In this document: positions 16,705 to 26,500 of the stretch, in pieces | How the letters are laid out: every line of letters begins with the position of its first letter | Position numbering within the stretch: the first letter of the stretch is position 1 | Assembly: GCA_910579285.1 (NCBI GenBank) | Contig: CAJTTT010000012.1 | Coordinates: forward strand, 37,773-101,714 | Length of the DNA: 63,942 bases | Reading direction: 5' to 3' | DNA from: an uncultured Lachnospiraceae bacterium | GTDB taxonomy: Bacteria > Bacillota > Clostridia > Lachnospirales > Lachnospiraceae | Made by a program: the position numbers and the translations under genes | The notes under the pieces: model-generated | The model's input: the letters and a program-made list of their open reading frames with translations, nothing else | Databases searched by the model: none | Told to the model about the DNA's origin: nothing

Positions 16705-16797
16705 ACGGAGAATGCCGCCTTTTGGCATTCTCTGATGTGAGACTTAGAACTTCTCCGCGAGCAGCCTTTGCTGCGAGAGGCTAGAAATTCTTCTCAC
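16705..16797 (-). repeat. Dispersed two-hairpin element, copy B
   Basis: The short hairpin GGAGAATGCC/GGCATTCTC and the basal stems GTGAGA/TCTCAC and GAACTTCT/AGAAATTC match the family. The apical part differs: GCAGC-CTTT-GCTGC replaces the GTCC-type tip of the other copies. It overlaps the cheR stop codon. Confidence 0.75.
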
Positions 16798-17573
16798 ATT
16801 GGTCTCTGATAGAAAAACGAGTTCTTCCGCTCAAATCCCACATCTCTGTGATTGATGATCTGCTCGGTACTGCCTATGAACAGATAACCGCCCGGCTTAA
16901 GGCTCTTCTGGAACTTGCGGAACACCTCATCCTTCGCCTCCTCCGTAAAGTAGATCAGTACATTCCGGCATACGATCAGATGAAAATCTGTCGGATAGTT
17001 GTCCTTCAGCAGATTATGCTCCTTAAATTCTACTCTGGCCTTCACCTCTTCGGAAATCTGATAGGAAGGGCCGACCTTTGTAAAAAATTTCTTTTTCAGA
17101 TCCGCCGGCACGCCCGCTATGCTCTTTTCCGCATAGAGGCCCATCTTCGCCTTCTCTATCACCTGTTTATCCAGATCCGTCGCATAAATCTTGATCTGGT
17201 TCAGCGGCAGATGTCTGGATAATGCCATCACCAGCGAATATGGCTCGTCACCTGTAGAGCAGGCTGCGCTCCATATCTTTAAATTTTTACCATATCGCTG
17301 AATCAGTTCCGGGAAAATATCTTTGTCCAAAAGCTGCCACTGGTCTACATTTCTGTAAAACTCAGACACATTGATTGTCAGATAATTGACAAACTCCTCA
17401 AATCTGGCGCTGTCATTCTTAAGCACAGAGACATAGTTCTCATATCCCACAATCTTGTTTTTGGAGATCAGCGTATCAATCCGACGCTTCATCTGCTTCT
17501 CTTTGTAAGCATTCAAATCAATCTTGGTAAGATCATAAACCGCTTTCTTAAAGTATTCATAGTCATATGCCAT
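16794..17573 (-). CDS. cheR: CheR-type chemotaxis protein methyltransferase
   Basis: 259 residues. An N-terminal helical CheR_N domain (KIDLNAYKEKQMKRRIDTLI) precedes a SAM-dependent methyltransferase domain with the SAM motif WSAACSTGDEPYSL and LIVCRNVLIYF. The C-terminal GSTEQIINHRDVGFERKNSF is typical. It methylates glutamates of chemoreceptors using S-adenosylmethionine. It stands alone here, with no other che gene in the window; a single-domain CheR outside the main chemotaxis operon is common in motile Clostridia. Its stop lies in hairpin repeat copy B. Confidence 0.93.
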   Translation of the reverse strand: MAYDYEYFKKAVYDLTKIDLNAYKEKQMKRRIDTLISKNKIVGYENYVSVLKNDSARFEEFVNYLTINVSEFYRNVDQWQLLDKDIFPELIQRYGKNLKIWSAACSTGDEPYSLVMALSRHLPLNQIKIYATDLDKQVIEKAKMGLYAEKSIAGVPADLKKKFFTKVGPSYQISEEVKARVEFKEHNLLKDNYPTDFHLIVCRNVLIYFTEEAKDEVFRKFQKSLKPGGYLFIGSTEQIINHRDVGFERKNSFFYQRPM

Positions 17574-17683
17574 GAACTTCCACCGCCTTTATTTATTATG
17601 ATATGGAAACCTTTAAAAACGCAATCTTCAAGAACACGTTTACTCTGCGTCTTCACTTTCCCCGGCGATCACCGCGTCAATGT

Positions 17684-18781
17684 CTACAGATACAACGTCT
17701 TCGTCGGCAGCTTCTCAGCTTTCGGCTCCGATGCAAACATTGCCTTAATGCTCAGACTGATCTTCTTGTCCGCCTCATTAAAGTCAACCACCTTCGCCGT
17801 CACTTCCTCGCCGCTCTTAAGTACATCGGAGGGCTTGTCAATATGTTCCTTGGATATCTGGGAAACATGAAGCAGTGCATCAATACCCGGCTCCAGCTCG
17901 ATAAATGCGCCGAAATCTGTCATGCGCGCCACTCTGCCGGTCACCTCGGTGCCTACCGCATACTTGCTTGCCGCATCCCGCCACGGGTTCTGATCCTCGA
18001 ACTTAAGGCTCAATGCAATCTTCGTGCCGGAGATATCCTTAATCAGTACCTTCACCACATCGCCAACCTTAAATACCTTCTTAGGATTCTCCACTCTGCC
18101 CCAGGACATTTCGGAGATATGGAGCAGACCGTCACAGCCGCCCAGATCAATGAACGCACCAAAATCTGTCACATTCTTAACTGTGCCTTCCACGGTATCA
18201 CCGATCTTGATCGTCTCGAAGAGCTTCTTCTGCATCTCTGCCTTCTCCTCAAGAATCAGCTGTTTTCTGTCGCCGATGTATCTTCTTCTCTTAGGATTGT
18301 ACTCGCTGATCACAAACTGGATCTCCTGACCTGCGTATTTGGTCAGATCTTTCTCGTAAGTGTCGGACACGAGACTTGCCGGGATAAAGATTCTTACTTC
18401 CTCCACGACAACGCTCAGACCGCCGTCCAGCACCTGGGCAACTTTCGCCGTAAGCACTTCTCTGTTCTCGTAAGCTTCCTCAATACGCTTGTTGCCCCTG
18501 TCAGCCGCAAGACGCTTGTAAGTGAGGAGAACCTGTCCCTCGCCGTCATTCACCTTGAGCACCTTCACTTCCATCGTGTCTCCGGGCTTCGCAATGGTTG
18601 TCAAATCTACATTAGGTTCGTTTGTATATTCATTTCTCGTCAAAACGCCATCTGACTTGTATCCGATGTTGAGAATGATCTCTTCCGGCTTTACATCGAT
18701 AACGGTACCTTCAACAACCTCTCCTGTGTGTATTGTCTTTAATGATTCCTCTAACATTTGTTCAAAAGTTAATTCTGACAT
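17684..18781 (-). CDS. rpsA: Ribosomal protein S1-like, four S1 domains, C-terminal tail probably frameshifted
   Basis: 365 residues with four S1 RNA-binding domains (about 15-85, 100-170, 188-258, 272-345); repeats 3 and 4 contain VTDFGAFIDLGG and MTDFGAFIELEP. It binds mRNA on the ribosome. The frame ends with an odd tail (AEKLPTKTLYL). In another frame, from about 17715 to a TAA at 17640, the same DNA encodes an acidic tail containing SVDIDAVIAGE and ESEDAE, which looks like a normal clostridial S1 ending. One missing base near 17715-17722 would explain this. The ATG has GAGGAGG upstream, placed inside ispH; the two genes overlap by 20 bases. Confidence 0.9.
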   Translation of the reverse strand: MSELTFEQMLEESLKTIHTGEVVEGTVIDVKPEEIILNIGYKSDGVLTRNEYTNEPNVDLTTIAKPGDTMEVKVLKVNDGEGQVLLTYKRLAADRGNKRIEEAYENREVLTAKVAQVLDGGLSVVVEEVRIFIPASLVSDTYEKDLTKYAGQEIQFVISEYNPKRRRYIGDRKQLILEEKAEMQKKLFETIKIGDTVEGTVKNVTDFGAFIDLGGCDGLLHISEMSWGRVENPKKVFKVGDVVKVLIKDISGTKIALSLKFEDQNPWRDAASKYAVGTEVTGRVARMTDFGAFIELEPGIDALLHVSQISKEHIDKPSDVLKSGEEVTAKVVDFNEADKKISLSIKAMFASEPKAEKLPTKTLYL

Positions 18782-19631
18782 AATTTTGAACCTCCTCGAT
18801 AATATTGTTTGGGGTCGATGCCCCTGCTGTAATACCCACCAGTCGGACAGATTCAGGTAACCTCAAATGCAAGTCGTCGAGTGTCTGTATATAGTAGGTC
18901 ATTTCGCACTCCTGCCTGCAGATCTCGTAGAGTTTCCTTGTATTAGAGCTATGATTCCCACCTATAACAATCATTACATCAACCCGTGCCGCGAGTTCTC
19001 TGGCCTCGGCCTGTCGCACTTCCGTAGCGTTACATACAGTATTCACAACACTACCATTGTAACCTCTTTCCGCAAAAATTTCAACCACATCTTGAAATTT
19101 CTTGTAGTTAAATGTCGTTTGGGAAACAATACACAGTTCTTCCCCGGGCCTGCAGACAAGATTCCCAGCCTCTTCCACCGACCCAACAATGTAAGTGGCG
19201 GACTCTGACCAGCCCCTGATTCCCTCCACTTCCGGGTGGCCCTCATTACCGACAATCACAATGCTTCTGCCCTCTGCGCTCTCCTTTTCCACGATATTGT
19301 GAATCCGTTTCACAAAGGGACAGGTGGCGTCCACCACTTCAAATCCCAGTTCCTTCAGACTTTCGCAGACACTTTTTTCCACCCCGTGGGAGCGGATGAT
19401 CACCGTTCCCCTCTCCTGCGCCGGAACCTGTTTCGCGTCCGCAAGGGAATCCAGCACACGCACGCCGCGCCTCTGCAGATCCCCGACTACTTCCTCATTA
19501 TGTATAATCGGCCCGAAGGTATAAATCGGCAGCCCGTCCTTCCCCCTGCTCTCAATCTGTTCATAAACGGTATCTACGGCCCGCTGTACCCCGAAACAAA
19601 ACCCTGCGTGTTCCGCAAGAATGACTTCCAT
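18762..19631 (-). CDS. ispH: 4-hydroxy-3-methylbut-2-enyl diphosphate reductase
   Basis: 289 residues. IspH makes IPP and DMAPP from HMBPP, the last step of the MEP isoprenoid pathway, with a 4Fe-4S cluster. The three cluster ligands are visible: GFCFGVQRA near residue 12, ATCPFVKRIH near 98 and NTVCNATEVRQ near 198. ITAGASTPNNIIEEV ends the family core. AAGGAGG precedes the ATG. In many Clostridia IspH is fused to S1; here the two are separate frames with a 20-base overlap, so rpsA translation probably depends on ribosomes finishing ispH. Confidence 0.96.
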   Translation of the reverse strand: MEVILAEHAGFCFGVQRAVDTVYEQIESRGKDGLPIYTFGPIIHNEEVVGDLQRRGVRVLDSLADAKQVPAQERGTVIIRSHGVEKSVCESLKELGFEVVDATCPFVKRIHNIVEKESAEGRSIVIVGNEGHPEVEGIRGWSESATYIVGSVEEAGNLVCRPGEELCIVSQTTFNYKKFQDVVEIFAERGYNGSVVNTVCNATEVRQAEARELAARVDVMIVIGGNHSSNTRKLYEICRQECEMTYYIQTLDDLHLRLPESVRLVGITAGASTPNNIIEEVQNYVRINF

Positions 19632-19719
19632 GAATAACCTCCTTCATGCAAAATGCCGTTATCCCGCATTCTTTCGCGCAAAAACTTCTGGCATCCCGCC
19701 CCGCATCAGTCGTCTTTTA

Positions 19720-20379
19720 TCACAGCTTGTCACGCTGGCACAATGCGATGACAGCGTCCGCCACTTCCTCCACCGTCATGTGGGAGGAATCGAGAAACAC
19801 CGCATCCTCCGCCTGCTTCAAAGGGGAGTTTTCTCTGGTCATATCCTGCCTGTCGCGCTCAATAATATCCTTTTCAATGGTTTCCAGATCACAGCTTTCT
19901 CCCTTGGCTGTAAGCTCCTTATAACGGCGCAGCGCTCTCTCGTGGCTGTCCGCAGTCAGATACACTTTCACCTGGGCATCCGGCAGCACGCAGGTTCCGA
20001 TGTCACGTCCATCCATCACCACATCCGCATCCGCCGCCAGCCTCTGCTGCAGCTCCACCAGCTTTTTCCGCACATTGGCGTTGGGACTGCTGACAGAAGC
20101 CATCCGGCCCACCTCCTCTGTGCGGATGTATGGATTTACATTTTCACCGTTTAAGTACACCACCTGCTCACCGTTCTCATAGGCGATGGTGATATCCGCA
20201 CCCTGACATTTCTCGTCGATCTGCTCCGGCGATGCGTTCTCTCTGATCAGATACAGCGCCATAGCCCGGTACATCGCGCCCGTGTCCACATAAATAAATC
20301 CCTTCTTTGCCGCTATCCTCTTTGCAATCGTACTCTTTCCCGCTCCCGCAGGCCCGTCTATAGCAATATTAAATCCCAT
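19720..20379 (-). CDS. cmk: Cytidylate kinase
   Basis: 219 residues. It phosphorylates CMP/dCMP using ATP. The P-loop GPAGAGKSTIAKRIA, GFIYVDTGAMYRA and DGRDIGTCVLPDAQVKVYLT are diagnostic. The ribosome binding site GGGGGAG lies in the end of the upstream flavoprotein frame, which overlaps this gene by 11 bases. cmk-ispH-rpsA is a conserved clostridial order. Confidence 0.96.
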   Translation of the reverse strand: MGFNIAIDGPAGAGKSTIAKRIAAKKGFIYVDTGAMYRAMALYLIRENASPEQIDEKCQGADITIAYENGEQVVYLNGENVNPYIRTEEVGRMASVSSPNANVRKKLVELQQRLAADADVVMDGRDIGTCVLPDAQVKVYLTADSHERALRRYKELTAKGESCDLETIEKDIIERDRQDMTRENSPLKQAEDAVFLDSSHMTVEEVADAVIALCQRDKL

Positions 20380-21733
20380 CGCTCCCCCTACCTTTCTGAT
20401 TTTTCACGGAGAATGCCGCACTTTGGCATTCTCCTGCGCGAAACATAGTGCTTCTTGGCGTCCTGTCCAATGGCGGGACGTCTTTAGAAACACTTTTCAC
20501 GCTGCTCCCGGCCGCGTATCCCGTGGACCAGGCAATCTGTAAATTAAATCCTCCCGTCAAGCCGTCCAGATCCAGTACCTCTCCCGCAAAATAAAGCCCC
20601 CGCACCAGCTTGGATTCCATCGTGGAGGGATTGACCTCCTTTACCGACACACCGCCCTGGGTGATGACCGCCTCCTCAAAGCCTCTCTTCCCCCGCACCC
20701 GCAGGGTAAACGCTTTGGTCAGTTCCACCAGCCGCTGCCTTTCCTGTTTCGTCACCGCATGCACTTTTTTCTCAGGGTCAATGCCCGACCTCTCTATCAT
20801 AACAGAAATCAGCTTGGACGGATAGAGTCCGCCCAGTGCATTTTTAAACTGCCGGTTCCTGTTTTCCTCGAAATCCCTCAAGATTCTTTTATCAAGCTGT
20901 TCCTCCGAGAGCGCAGGCTTCAGATCAATTGCCAAAACAGGCTCATCCGCTCCCTTCTTTTTCCCGTAAAAACTGCTTGCAGACAGAACTAACGGCCCGC
21001 TCACCCCATAGTGGGTAAACAGCATCTCGCCAAATCCCTGATAAAGCTTCTTTTTCCCACAGCTCATGGTGAGGGACACATTTTTCAGGGATAACCCCTG
21101 TAATTTTTTGCACCAGTCCTCCTCTGTCTCCAGGGAAACCAATGCCGGCGCACAATCCGTCACCTTATGCCCCAGCGCCTGTGCCATGCGGTGTCCGTCC
21201 CCGGTAGATCCTGTACTCCGATAGGACATGCCGCCTGTCGCCACAATCACGCACGCTGCAGGGATGACGCTTCCATCCGCAAGGAGTACGCCCGTTATTT
21301 TTTCACCGTCCGTCTCGACCGCCTTCACTTCCGTGCGCAGACGCACCTGCACGCCTCTTTTTTTCAGAAGCCGTTCAAATGCCGCTGTCACGTCCGAAGC
21401 GTGGTCAGAAACCGGGAACACCCTCTCTCCGCGCTCCTCTTTTAAATTACATCCGTTATCTTCCAGCATTTTTACCAAGCACTTGTTATCAAATCTATCA
21501 AAAGCGCTGTAAAGAAACTTCGGATTGCTCACAATATTTTGAAAAAACTGATCCCGCCCACATGCATTGGTCACATTGCAGCGTCCTTTTCCTGTGATAT
21601 AAAGCTTTTTGCCAAGCTTCTCATTTTTCTCTAATAATATAACATGGCGGCCGTTCTCCGCCGCCGCGGCCGCCGCTATCATCCCTGCCGCGCCGCCGCC
21701 GATCACGACCGCCTGATTTCTGTCTGTACACAT
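20369..21733 (-). CDS. BaiN/RdsA (HI0933-like) flavoprotein with repeat-derived C-terminal extension
   Basis: 454 residues. The FAD-binding motif VIGGGAAGMIAAAAAAENG is at the start, with GKKLYITGKGRCNVTN and YFAGEVLDLDGLTGGFNLQ, as in HI0933/BaiN oxidoreductases. The family normally ends soon after a GGFNLQ...GYAAG segment. Here residues from about 411 (SVKSVSKDV...) to 445 are encoded by hairpin element copy C, so the original stop has been lost and about 44 residues added. The new stop overlaps cmk by 11 bases. ATG 21733; copy D lies just upstream. Physiological substrate unknown. Confidence 0.9.
   Translation of the reverse strand: MCTDRNQAVVIGGGAAGMIAAAAAAENGRHVILLEKNEKLGKKLYITGKGRCNVTNACGRDQFFQNIVSNPKFLYSAFDRFDNKCLVKMLEDNGCNLKEERGERVFPVSDHASDVTAAFERLLKKRGVQVRLRTEVKAVETDGEKITGVLLADGSVIPAACVIVATGGMSYRSTGSTGDGHRMAQALGHKVTDCAPALVSLETEEDWCKKLQGLSLKNVSLTMSCGKKKLYQGFGEMLFTHYGVSGPLVLSASSFYGKKKGADEPVLAIDLKPALSEEQLDKRILRDFEENRNRQFKNALGGLYPSKLISVMIERSGIDPEKKVHAVTKQERQRLVELTKAFTLRVRGKRGFEEAVITQGGVSVKEVNPSTMESKLVRGLYFAGEVLDLDGLTGGFNLQIAWSTGYAAGSSVKSVSKDVPPLDRTPRSTMFRAGECQSAAFSVKNQKGRGSDGI
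20405..20504 (-). repeat. Dispersed two-hairpin element, copy C (inside a coding frame)
   Basis: Contains GGAGAATGCC/GGCATTCTCC and the long hairpin with the apical arm GCGTCCTGTCC paired to GGCGGGACGTC. Unlike other copies, it is within an open frame, encoding the tail of the flavoprotein at 20369-21733. Confidence 0.85.
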
Positions 21734-21749
21734 ATGTTCACCCTCATCG

Positions 21750-21847
21750 CACGGAGAATGCCGCTTTTAGGCATTCTCCCGCGTGAAACTTTGTACTTCT
21801 TGGCGTTCCGTCCTATGGCGGGACGTCTATAGAAATACTTTTCACAC
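21750..21847 (-). repeat. Dispersed two-hairpin element, copy D
   Basis: Short hairpin GGAGAATGCC/GGCATTCTCC (perfect 10-bp stem, 7-base loop), then outer arms GTGAAA/TTTCAC and an 11-pair apical stem with three G-T pairs. It ends two bases from the RpiR-type gene stop (21850) and precedes the flavoprotein gene. Confidence 0.85.
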
Positions 21848-21849
21848 TG

Positions 21850-22779
21850 TTATTCTGACCTCCTGCGGAGCGGATAGTTTAACATCGGCTCCTCATCTAT
21901 AAAGTTAATCTCATCATTCAGATATACCTGATAATTGTTCCAGGCTTCCTCAAGGTTCTTCAGATTCTCCTTCACTTCCTCAGGCTGCTTTAAGCACATC
22001 GCCACCACCAGCGCGTTTATCATGCTAAGGGGCGCCACCAGAGAATCCACGATAGAAACCATATCGCTTCTGGCAAAGAGATTGCAGGAAGAATAGAGAT
22101 TCATCGGTGAATGCACCGAGTCCGTCACCGCAATTACCTTTGCGTTCCTGTCGTTTGCAAACTCCATCGCCTTTAAGGTTCTCATGGAATATCTCGGAAA
22201 GCTGATCCCCACGAAAGCATCCCGCTCATCAATGCGAATCATCTGTTCAAAAGTTTCAGAAACACTCGTTGTTCTTAAAAGCACCACATTGCCCCGGACC
22301 ATATTCAGATAAAACTGAAGGAAGTCCGCCAGCGGCTCACAGCTCCTGACCCCCATAATATAGACCGTCTTCGCCTCAAGAATGATATCCACAGCCGTCT
22401 CAAAGGCAGTCGGATCCAGATTGTGTATCGTGTCCTGAATCTTTTCAATATCTGCCTGCAAAACAGAATTTAAAATCTCTGACTGGCTGCTCTTTCCGTA
22501 TTTCGCACCGATCTTCTGCACGGAATTGATCTTATTCTGCACCCAGTATTCCAAGTCCCTCTGAAACTCCGGGTAGCCGTTGTAGCCGATAAACATGGCA
22601 TAGCGCACCACAGTGGATTCACTTACCCCCACCGTATCTCCCAGTTTCGCCGCAGTCATAAACACAGCCTGGTCGTAATGATCGTAAATAAAAGCAGAGA
22701 TCGCTTTCTGCCCTTTGCTCATCCTGCCGTAATATTCATTGATTCTCGTTATGATGTCATACCGATTCTCTATCGCCAT
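21850..22779 (-). CDS. MurR/RpiR-family transcription regulator
   Basis: 309 residues. An N-terminal RpiR helix-turn-helix domain (about 1-75: AKLGDTVGVSESTVVRYAMF) is followed by a SIS sugar-phosphate-binding domain (about 125-265: KTVYIMGVRSCEPLADFLQF, AVTDSVHSPMNLYSS). Such proteins repress or activate sugar or amino-sugar genes in response to phosphosugars. No sugar genes adjoin it, so the target is unknown. AAGGG is seven bases before the ATG. The TetR-type gene is 35 bases upstream and probably cotranscribed. Hairpin element copy D follows the stop. Confidence 0.93.
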   Translation of the reverse strand: MAIENRYDIITRINEYYGRMSKGQKAISAFIYDHYDQAVFMTAAKLGDTVGVSESTVVRYAMFIGYNGYPEFQRDLEYWVQNKINSVQKIGAKYGKSSQSEILNSVLQADIEKIQDTIHNLDPTAFETAVDIILEAKTVYIMGVRSCEPLADFLQFYLNMVRGNVVLLRTTSVSETFEQMIRIDERDAFVGISFPRYSMRTLKAMEFANDRNAKVIAVTDSVHSPMNLYSSCNLFARSDMVSIVDSLVAPLSMINALVVAMCLKQPEEVKENLKNLEEAWNNYQVYLNDEINFIDEEPMLNYPLRRRSE

Positions 22780-22814
22780 AGCCTAACCCTTCTGCCAGAA
22801 GATCAGATTCATTC

Positions 22815-23366
22815 TCATACATTCTGGAATGCGTTGTAGGACTCCTCCAAAAGTTTGACGGTGTCCTCTTCCTGAAGATCATAATCCCCCGTCAGAGTCA
22901 TGCAGGCTGCCCCGTGAATAAAGATCCACATCTTCATAAACATACCGCTGGGGTCTTTGCAGCCGAATATTTTCGCACTGTTGATCTCCCGCACCACCGC
23001 TCCGTTCTTACCATTCAGCATATCATAGAGACTCTTTCCATGACGGTTTTCCGACAAAAATAACAGACGGAATAAATTCTGCTCCTCCTGAGAAAAGCGG
23101 ATATAAGCAAGTCCAAGGTTGACAAAGGGCGTATTGTTCAGCTTCGGAAACTCCTCATAATATGCGCTGAAAAATTCCATCGCCCTGGCAAAGAGATCAT
23201 CTCCCAGCTCCTCCATATTCTTGTAAACACGGAAAATCGGCTGTGTGGAGCACCCTGCCCTCGCCGCCAGCGTTCGCGCGCTCACCTGCGTGAAGCCATC
23301 CGTCCGCGCCATCTCAAAGGCCGCGTTCAGTATGTCGTTTTTCGTAATCGTCTCTTTTCTTGCCAT
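22815..23366 (-). CDS. TetR/AcrR-family transcription regulator
   Basis: 183 residues. The helix-turn-helix TetR_N domain is at residues 8-55 (ILNAAFEMARTDGFTQVSAR and LAARAGCSTQPIFRVYKNME). The C-terminal ligand-binding domain is divergent, as usual, so the inducer cannot be inferred; the segment MFMKMWIFIHGAACM resembles the TetR_C_33-like group. A strong promoter lies at 23426-23454 and the ATG follows AGAGGT. It probably forms a two-gene unit with the RpiR-type regulator. Confidence 0.92.
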   Translation of the reverse strand: MARKETITKNDILNAAFEMARTDGFTQVSARTLAARAGCSTQPIFRVYKNMEELGDDLFARAMEFFSAYYEEFPKLNNTPFVNLGLAYIRFSQEEQNLFRLLFLSENRHGKSLYDMLNGKNGAVVREINSAKIFGCKDPSGMFMKMWIFIHGAACMTLTGDYDLQEEDTVKLLEESYNAFQNV

Positions 23367-23425
23367 AAGAATGTACCTCTCTTGCTCTCCTGCAGCTTTT
23401 TAAGCCTCTTTTGGTAACGTATGTT

Positions 23426-23454
23426 ATTATAATATATTATGTAACCTCCGTCAA
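23426..23454 (-). promoter_or_regulatory. SigA-type promoter of the TetR-RpiR unit
   Basis: Minus-strand TTGACG (23449-23454), 17-base spacer, TATAAT (23426-23431), 60 bases upstream of the TetR ATG. The spacer and -10 region is AT-rich with internal symmetry (AATATATT) that could hold an autoregulatory operator. Confidence 0.7.
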
Positions 23455-23484
23455 CCCCTTTTTACAGAAAATGTCATTTCATAC

Positions 23485-23534
23485 AAAAATAAGGAAAGAC
23501 AGTCTCCCGAAAGCGGACTTTCGTAGGACTGTCT
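23485..23534 (-). terminator. Intrinsic terminator of the large surface-protein gene
   Basis: Stem AGACAGTC (23497-23504) pairs with GACTGTCT (23527-23534), with an inner CGAAAG/CTTTCG stem. On the minus strand it is followed by a T-rich run (23485-23494), just downstream of the stop at 23571. Confidence 0.8.
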
Positions 23535-23570
23535 CTCCATTTCAATATCCTGCCCTATGCTAAAGCAGCA

Positions 23571-26500
23571 TCAGCGCCGGACTATCACCTTGATGCTCGT
23601 CTTCACATCTTTGGTGATCCCATCTCTGCCTTTCAGTTTTATGGTAACGGGAACCGTATAAGTCTTTCCACTTATACCGCTCACTGTCAGTGCGCCATCC
23701 CGGTCTGAAAGGCTCAGCTTTGCCTCCGCGTAATGGCCTTCGGTCTCTGGGTTCTCCCAGGATACCGTGATGTCTTCCTTCCCGTCCCTGTTGCAGTCTA
23801 AACCGCCGGAAACCGCCTTAATCCGATAGCCCATCCCTTCGGGCAGTTCGAATCCACAGTTTCTGGTAATCCCGTCATTTCCCGCATAGAGTGTCTGGCC
23901 GCTGCCGTACACGGTCACCTTCGGCACAGACTGTTTGGGCTGAATCGTAAAGGTCTGAGACTGCACCTTTATGGTATCCCCATTCTCCAGCTTAAGCGTA
24001 AAGCACACTGCCAGCCGGTAACGCTGGCCTGCTTTCAGACAGCTCCCATACACAACCTGCCCCGGAAGGCTCGCAGCCGTTTCCTTAATTCTGATGCGGT
24101 ATACCCCTGGCTTTGAGTCAAAGTATGAGAGACTGAAATACTCACTGTATTCCCCGACCAGTGAAAACCCTGTTTTATTGTCATAGCTGTGATTATATTC
24201 CAGGTTCTGCAGAGTCGTGCTGACATCCACATAGTTATGGATCGTATCCGGGTTCACCTTCTTCGGATACTTTGCCAGATCCAGGGTGCCCGACAGCTTC
24301 ACCTTCGCTGTGACCTCCTTGTCCGTCGCCTGTATCTTTAAAGTGAGCGTCTTTCCCTCGATGCGGTTTCCAAGCGCGTCCCGGAAACAGGGCGTCACCT
24401 TAAAGTCATAGTTCCCATTTTTGATCGGCTCCTGTTTCATGCTCTCCGCCCTGTTCAGTTTTACCACAATGCGGCTGCTCCCCTTGCTCTTCTGTCCAAT
24501 CTCCAGCAGATCCTCATCCAATAACGCCTGTGATTTCGCATTTTTACCCTCAATGATGATATCTTCGCAGGAAACAGACGCCGTATAGGCATTCTTCAGC
24601 TCGATATCCGTGTATGACGTGCCCACATACCTTGTGTTTACCACCAGCTTTGCCTTCGTCAGATACGGCGTGGGATTTGCAAACTTTATGGTATGTACGG
24701 CAGTCAGCGGCTCCCGCCAGTAATCGGAGACAATGGTCATATTCAGTTTTTCACTGCCCTTCGTCTTACTGCCTGCATAAATGTACTTTTCCGAATCGGA
24801 TTTTATCACATCTCTGTTCTGGAAAGTCAGCTCATTGTAGCAGAACCGCAGATCTCCTCCTCCCGAAGGATTCTTTCCTCTATCTGAAAGTTTCTGCTTT
24901 TCCGTATTGTTATACAGCTGGAAGCTGCCCTCTGCATGGCCTTCCAGGGAAGGAATCAGTGTGGATTCCTTCGCCTGTGTGACAATCGCAGGCTTCTTAT
25001 AATTCCATTTGAGAGACACCGATTTCTCAACCGCCTCCGTATAACCCTGATATCTGATTTTGATTTTACCCGAAACAATTCCCTTCTCCGCCAGCGCATT
25101 CCTTTCCGTAAGCCGGATATTCCTCTGGGCAAAATACAGACGCTCCACATTCTTTCCCTTATTTACCGTATCGAACGCATAGTCCGACGGCACGGAAGAA
25201 AAACCATTGTCCTCCCCAGCCACGCTGTCCGTCCATCTGACAGACTCGATTACAACGCCTTTCTGCGCTATCCCGATATCCACAGAAGCAGGCTCAGTGC
25301 GGTAGAACAGATTCGCCGGCCTCACAGATTTCACCGTCACCTGGGGCAGTTTTGTTTTCACTGTCACTTTGAGCGGATGGAAAAACGGTTCTGCCAGCAG
25401 CCCATTAGACTCCACGCCCAGATAACAGTCATAGGTCTTTTCCTCCACAGAATCTGTCGGGCAGACCAGATAGCAGTATTTTCCTCCTTCCTCATACGCA
25501 GTCAGCTCCAAACCAGTCTCTGGCGTCTTTTTGTCTTTCTTGAAGAGTCTGATTTTATCGTAGCTTATGATCCCATAAACGGGAACAATTTCCACCGCTC
25601 CGCCGTTTTCACAGGCAAGCCGTTTTCCCTCATCACTTTCAAAATCATAAGCGGGATTTACCGTTACCTTGGAGACATCCACTCTGGGCGCTCTGTTTCG
25701 GATCTCGATCTGCACCGTGGAAGTATGCCCGGCCTTGTCTTTCGCCTTCGCCGTCAGGATTGTATGTCCCTCTCCGACAACCGTAATATCTGCTGTATGA
25801 GTATCCCTGGATGCTTTCGCCCTGGCCACCTTTCCGTCCGAAACGCTCCAGCTTAGCTTCACTTTCTCAAAAGCAGCCTCCTCTTTCCTGTTTCTGTCAA
25901 GAAGCGTTGCCCGGACACGGAATGTCTTCACATTTCCGCTGTCATATATCACAATCCGACCCTGTTCTGTATAGACGCCTGCCGCCTCCTCCGGGGCAAT
26001 TGTGATATATGCCTGCTTTTCCTCCACGGCCTGAATTTTAAAGCTGGTCTTCGCCAAAATCTTCTCCCGGTTTGTCTTGGGATCCATCACTTTAAGAACC
26101 GGCTGAAAGGTATAATTCCCTTTCTTCAACGCCGTCACCTTATAGCGCCGCTTATACCCATAACCAGGAACGCTCTCCTCCTTTACAACGGTTCCCGCAG
26201 GCGTATTTATTTCAAACCATGCAGCTTTCCGGTCCGGATTACATCGGATATCTCCGCCAAAAAGAGCCTCCACGCATATCGTCAGGGAATCGGAGCCTTC
26301 CGCCGGGTTTCCCGCCTCATCTGCGCTTCCCACCTCAAGTACATGGTTGTGATTTCCTCCTTCTGCCTCGGAGGCCGTAAGCCCGGTTACCTTACCCATA
26401 TTGACTGACACTTCTATTTCCTTCGGGTAATACGCTTCTCCCTCATAAACTGCCTGGAACGAATAGGAAAACCGATTTTCCCCATTCGTCACAATGGGTG

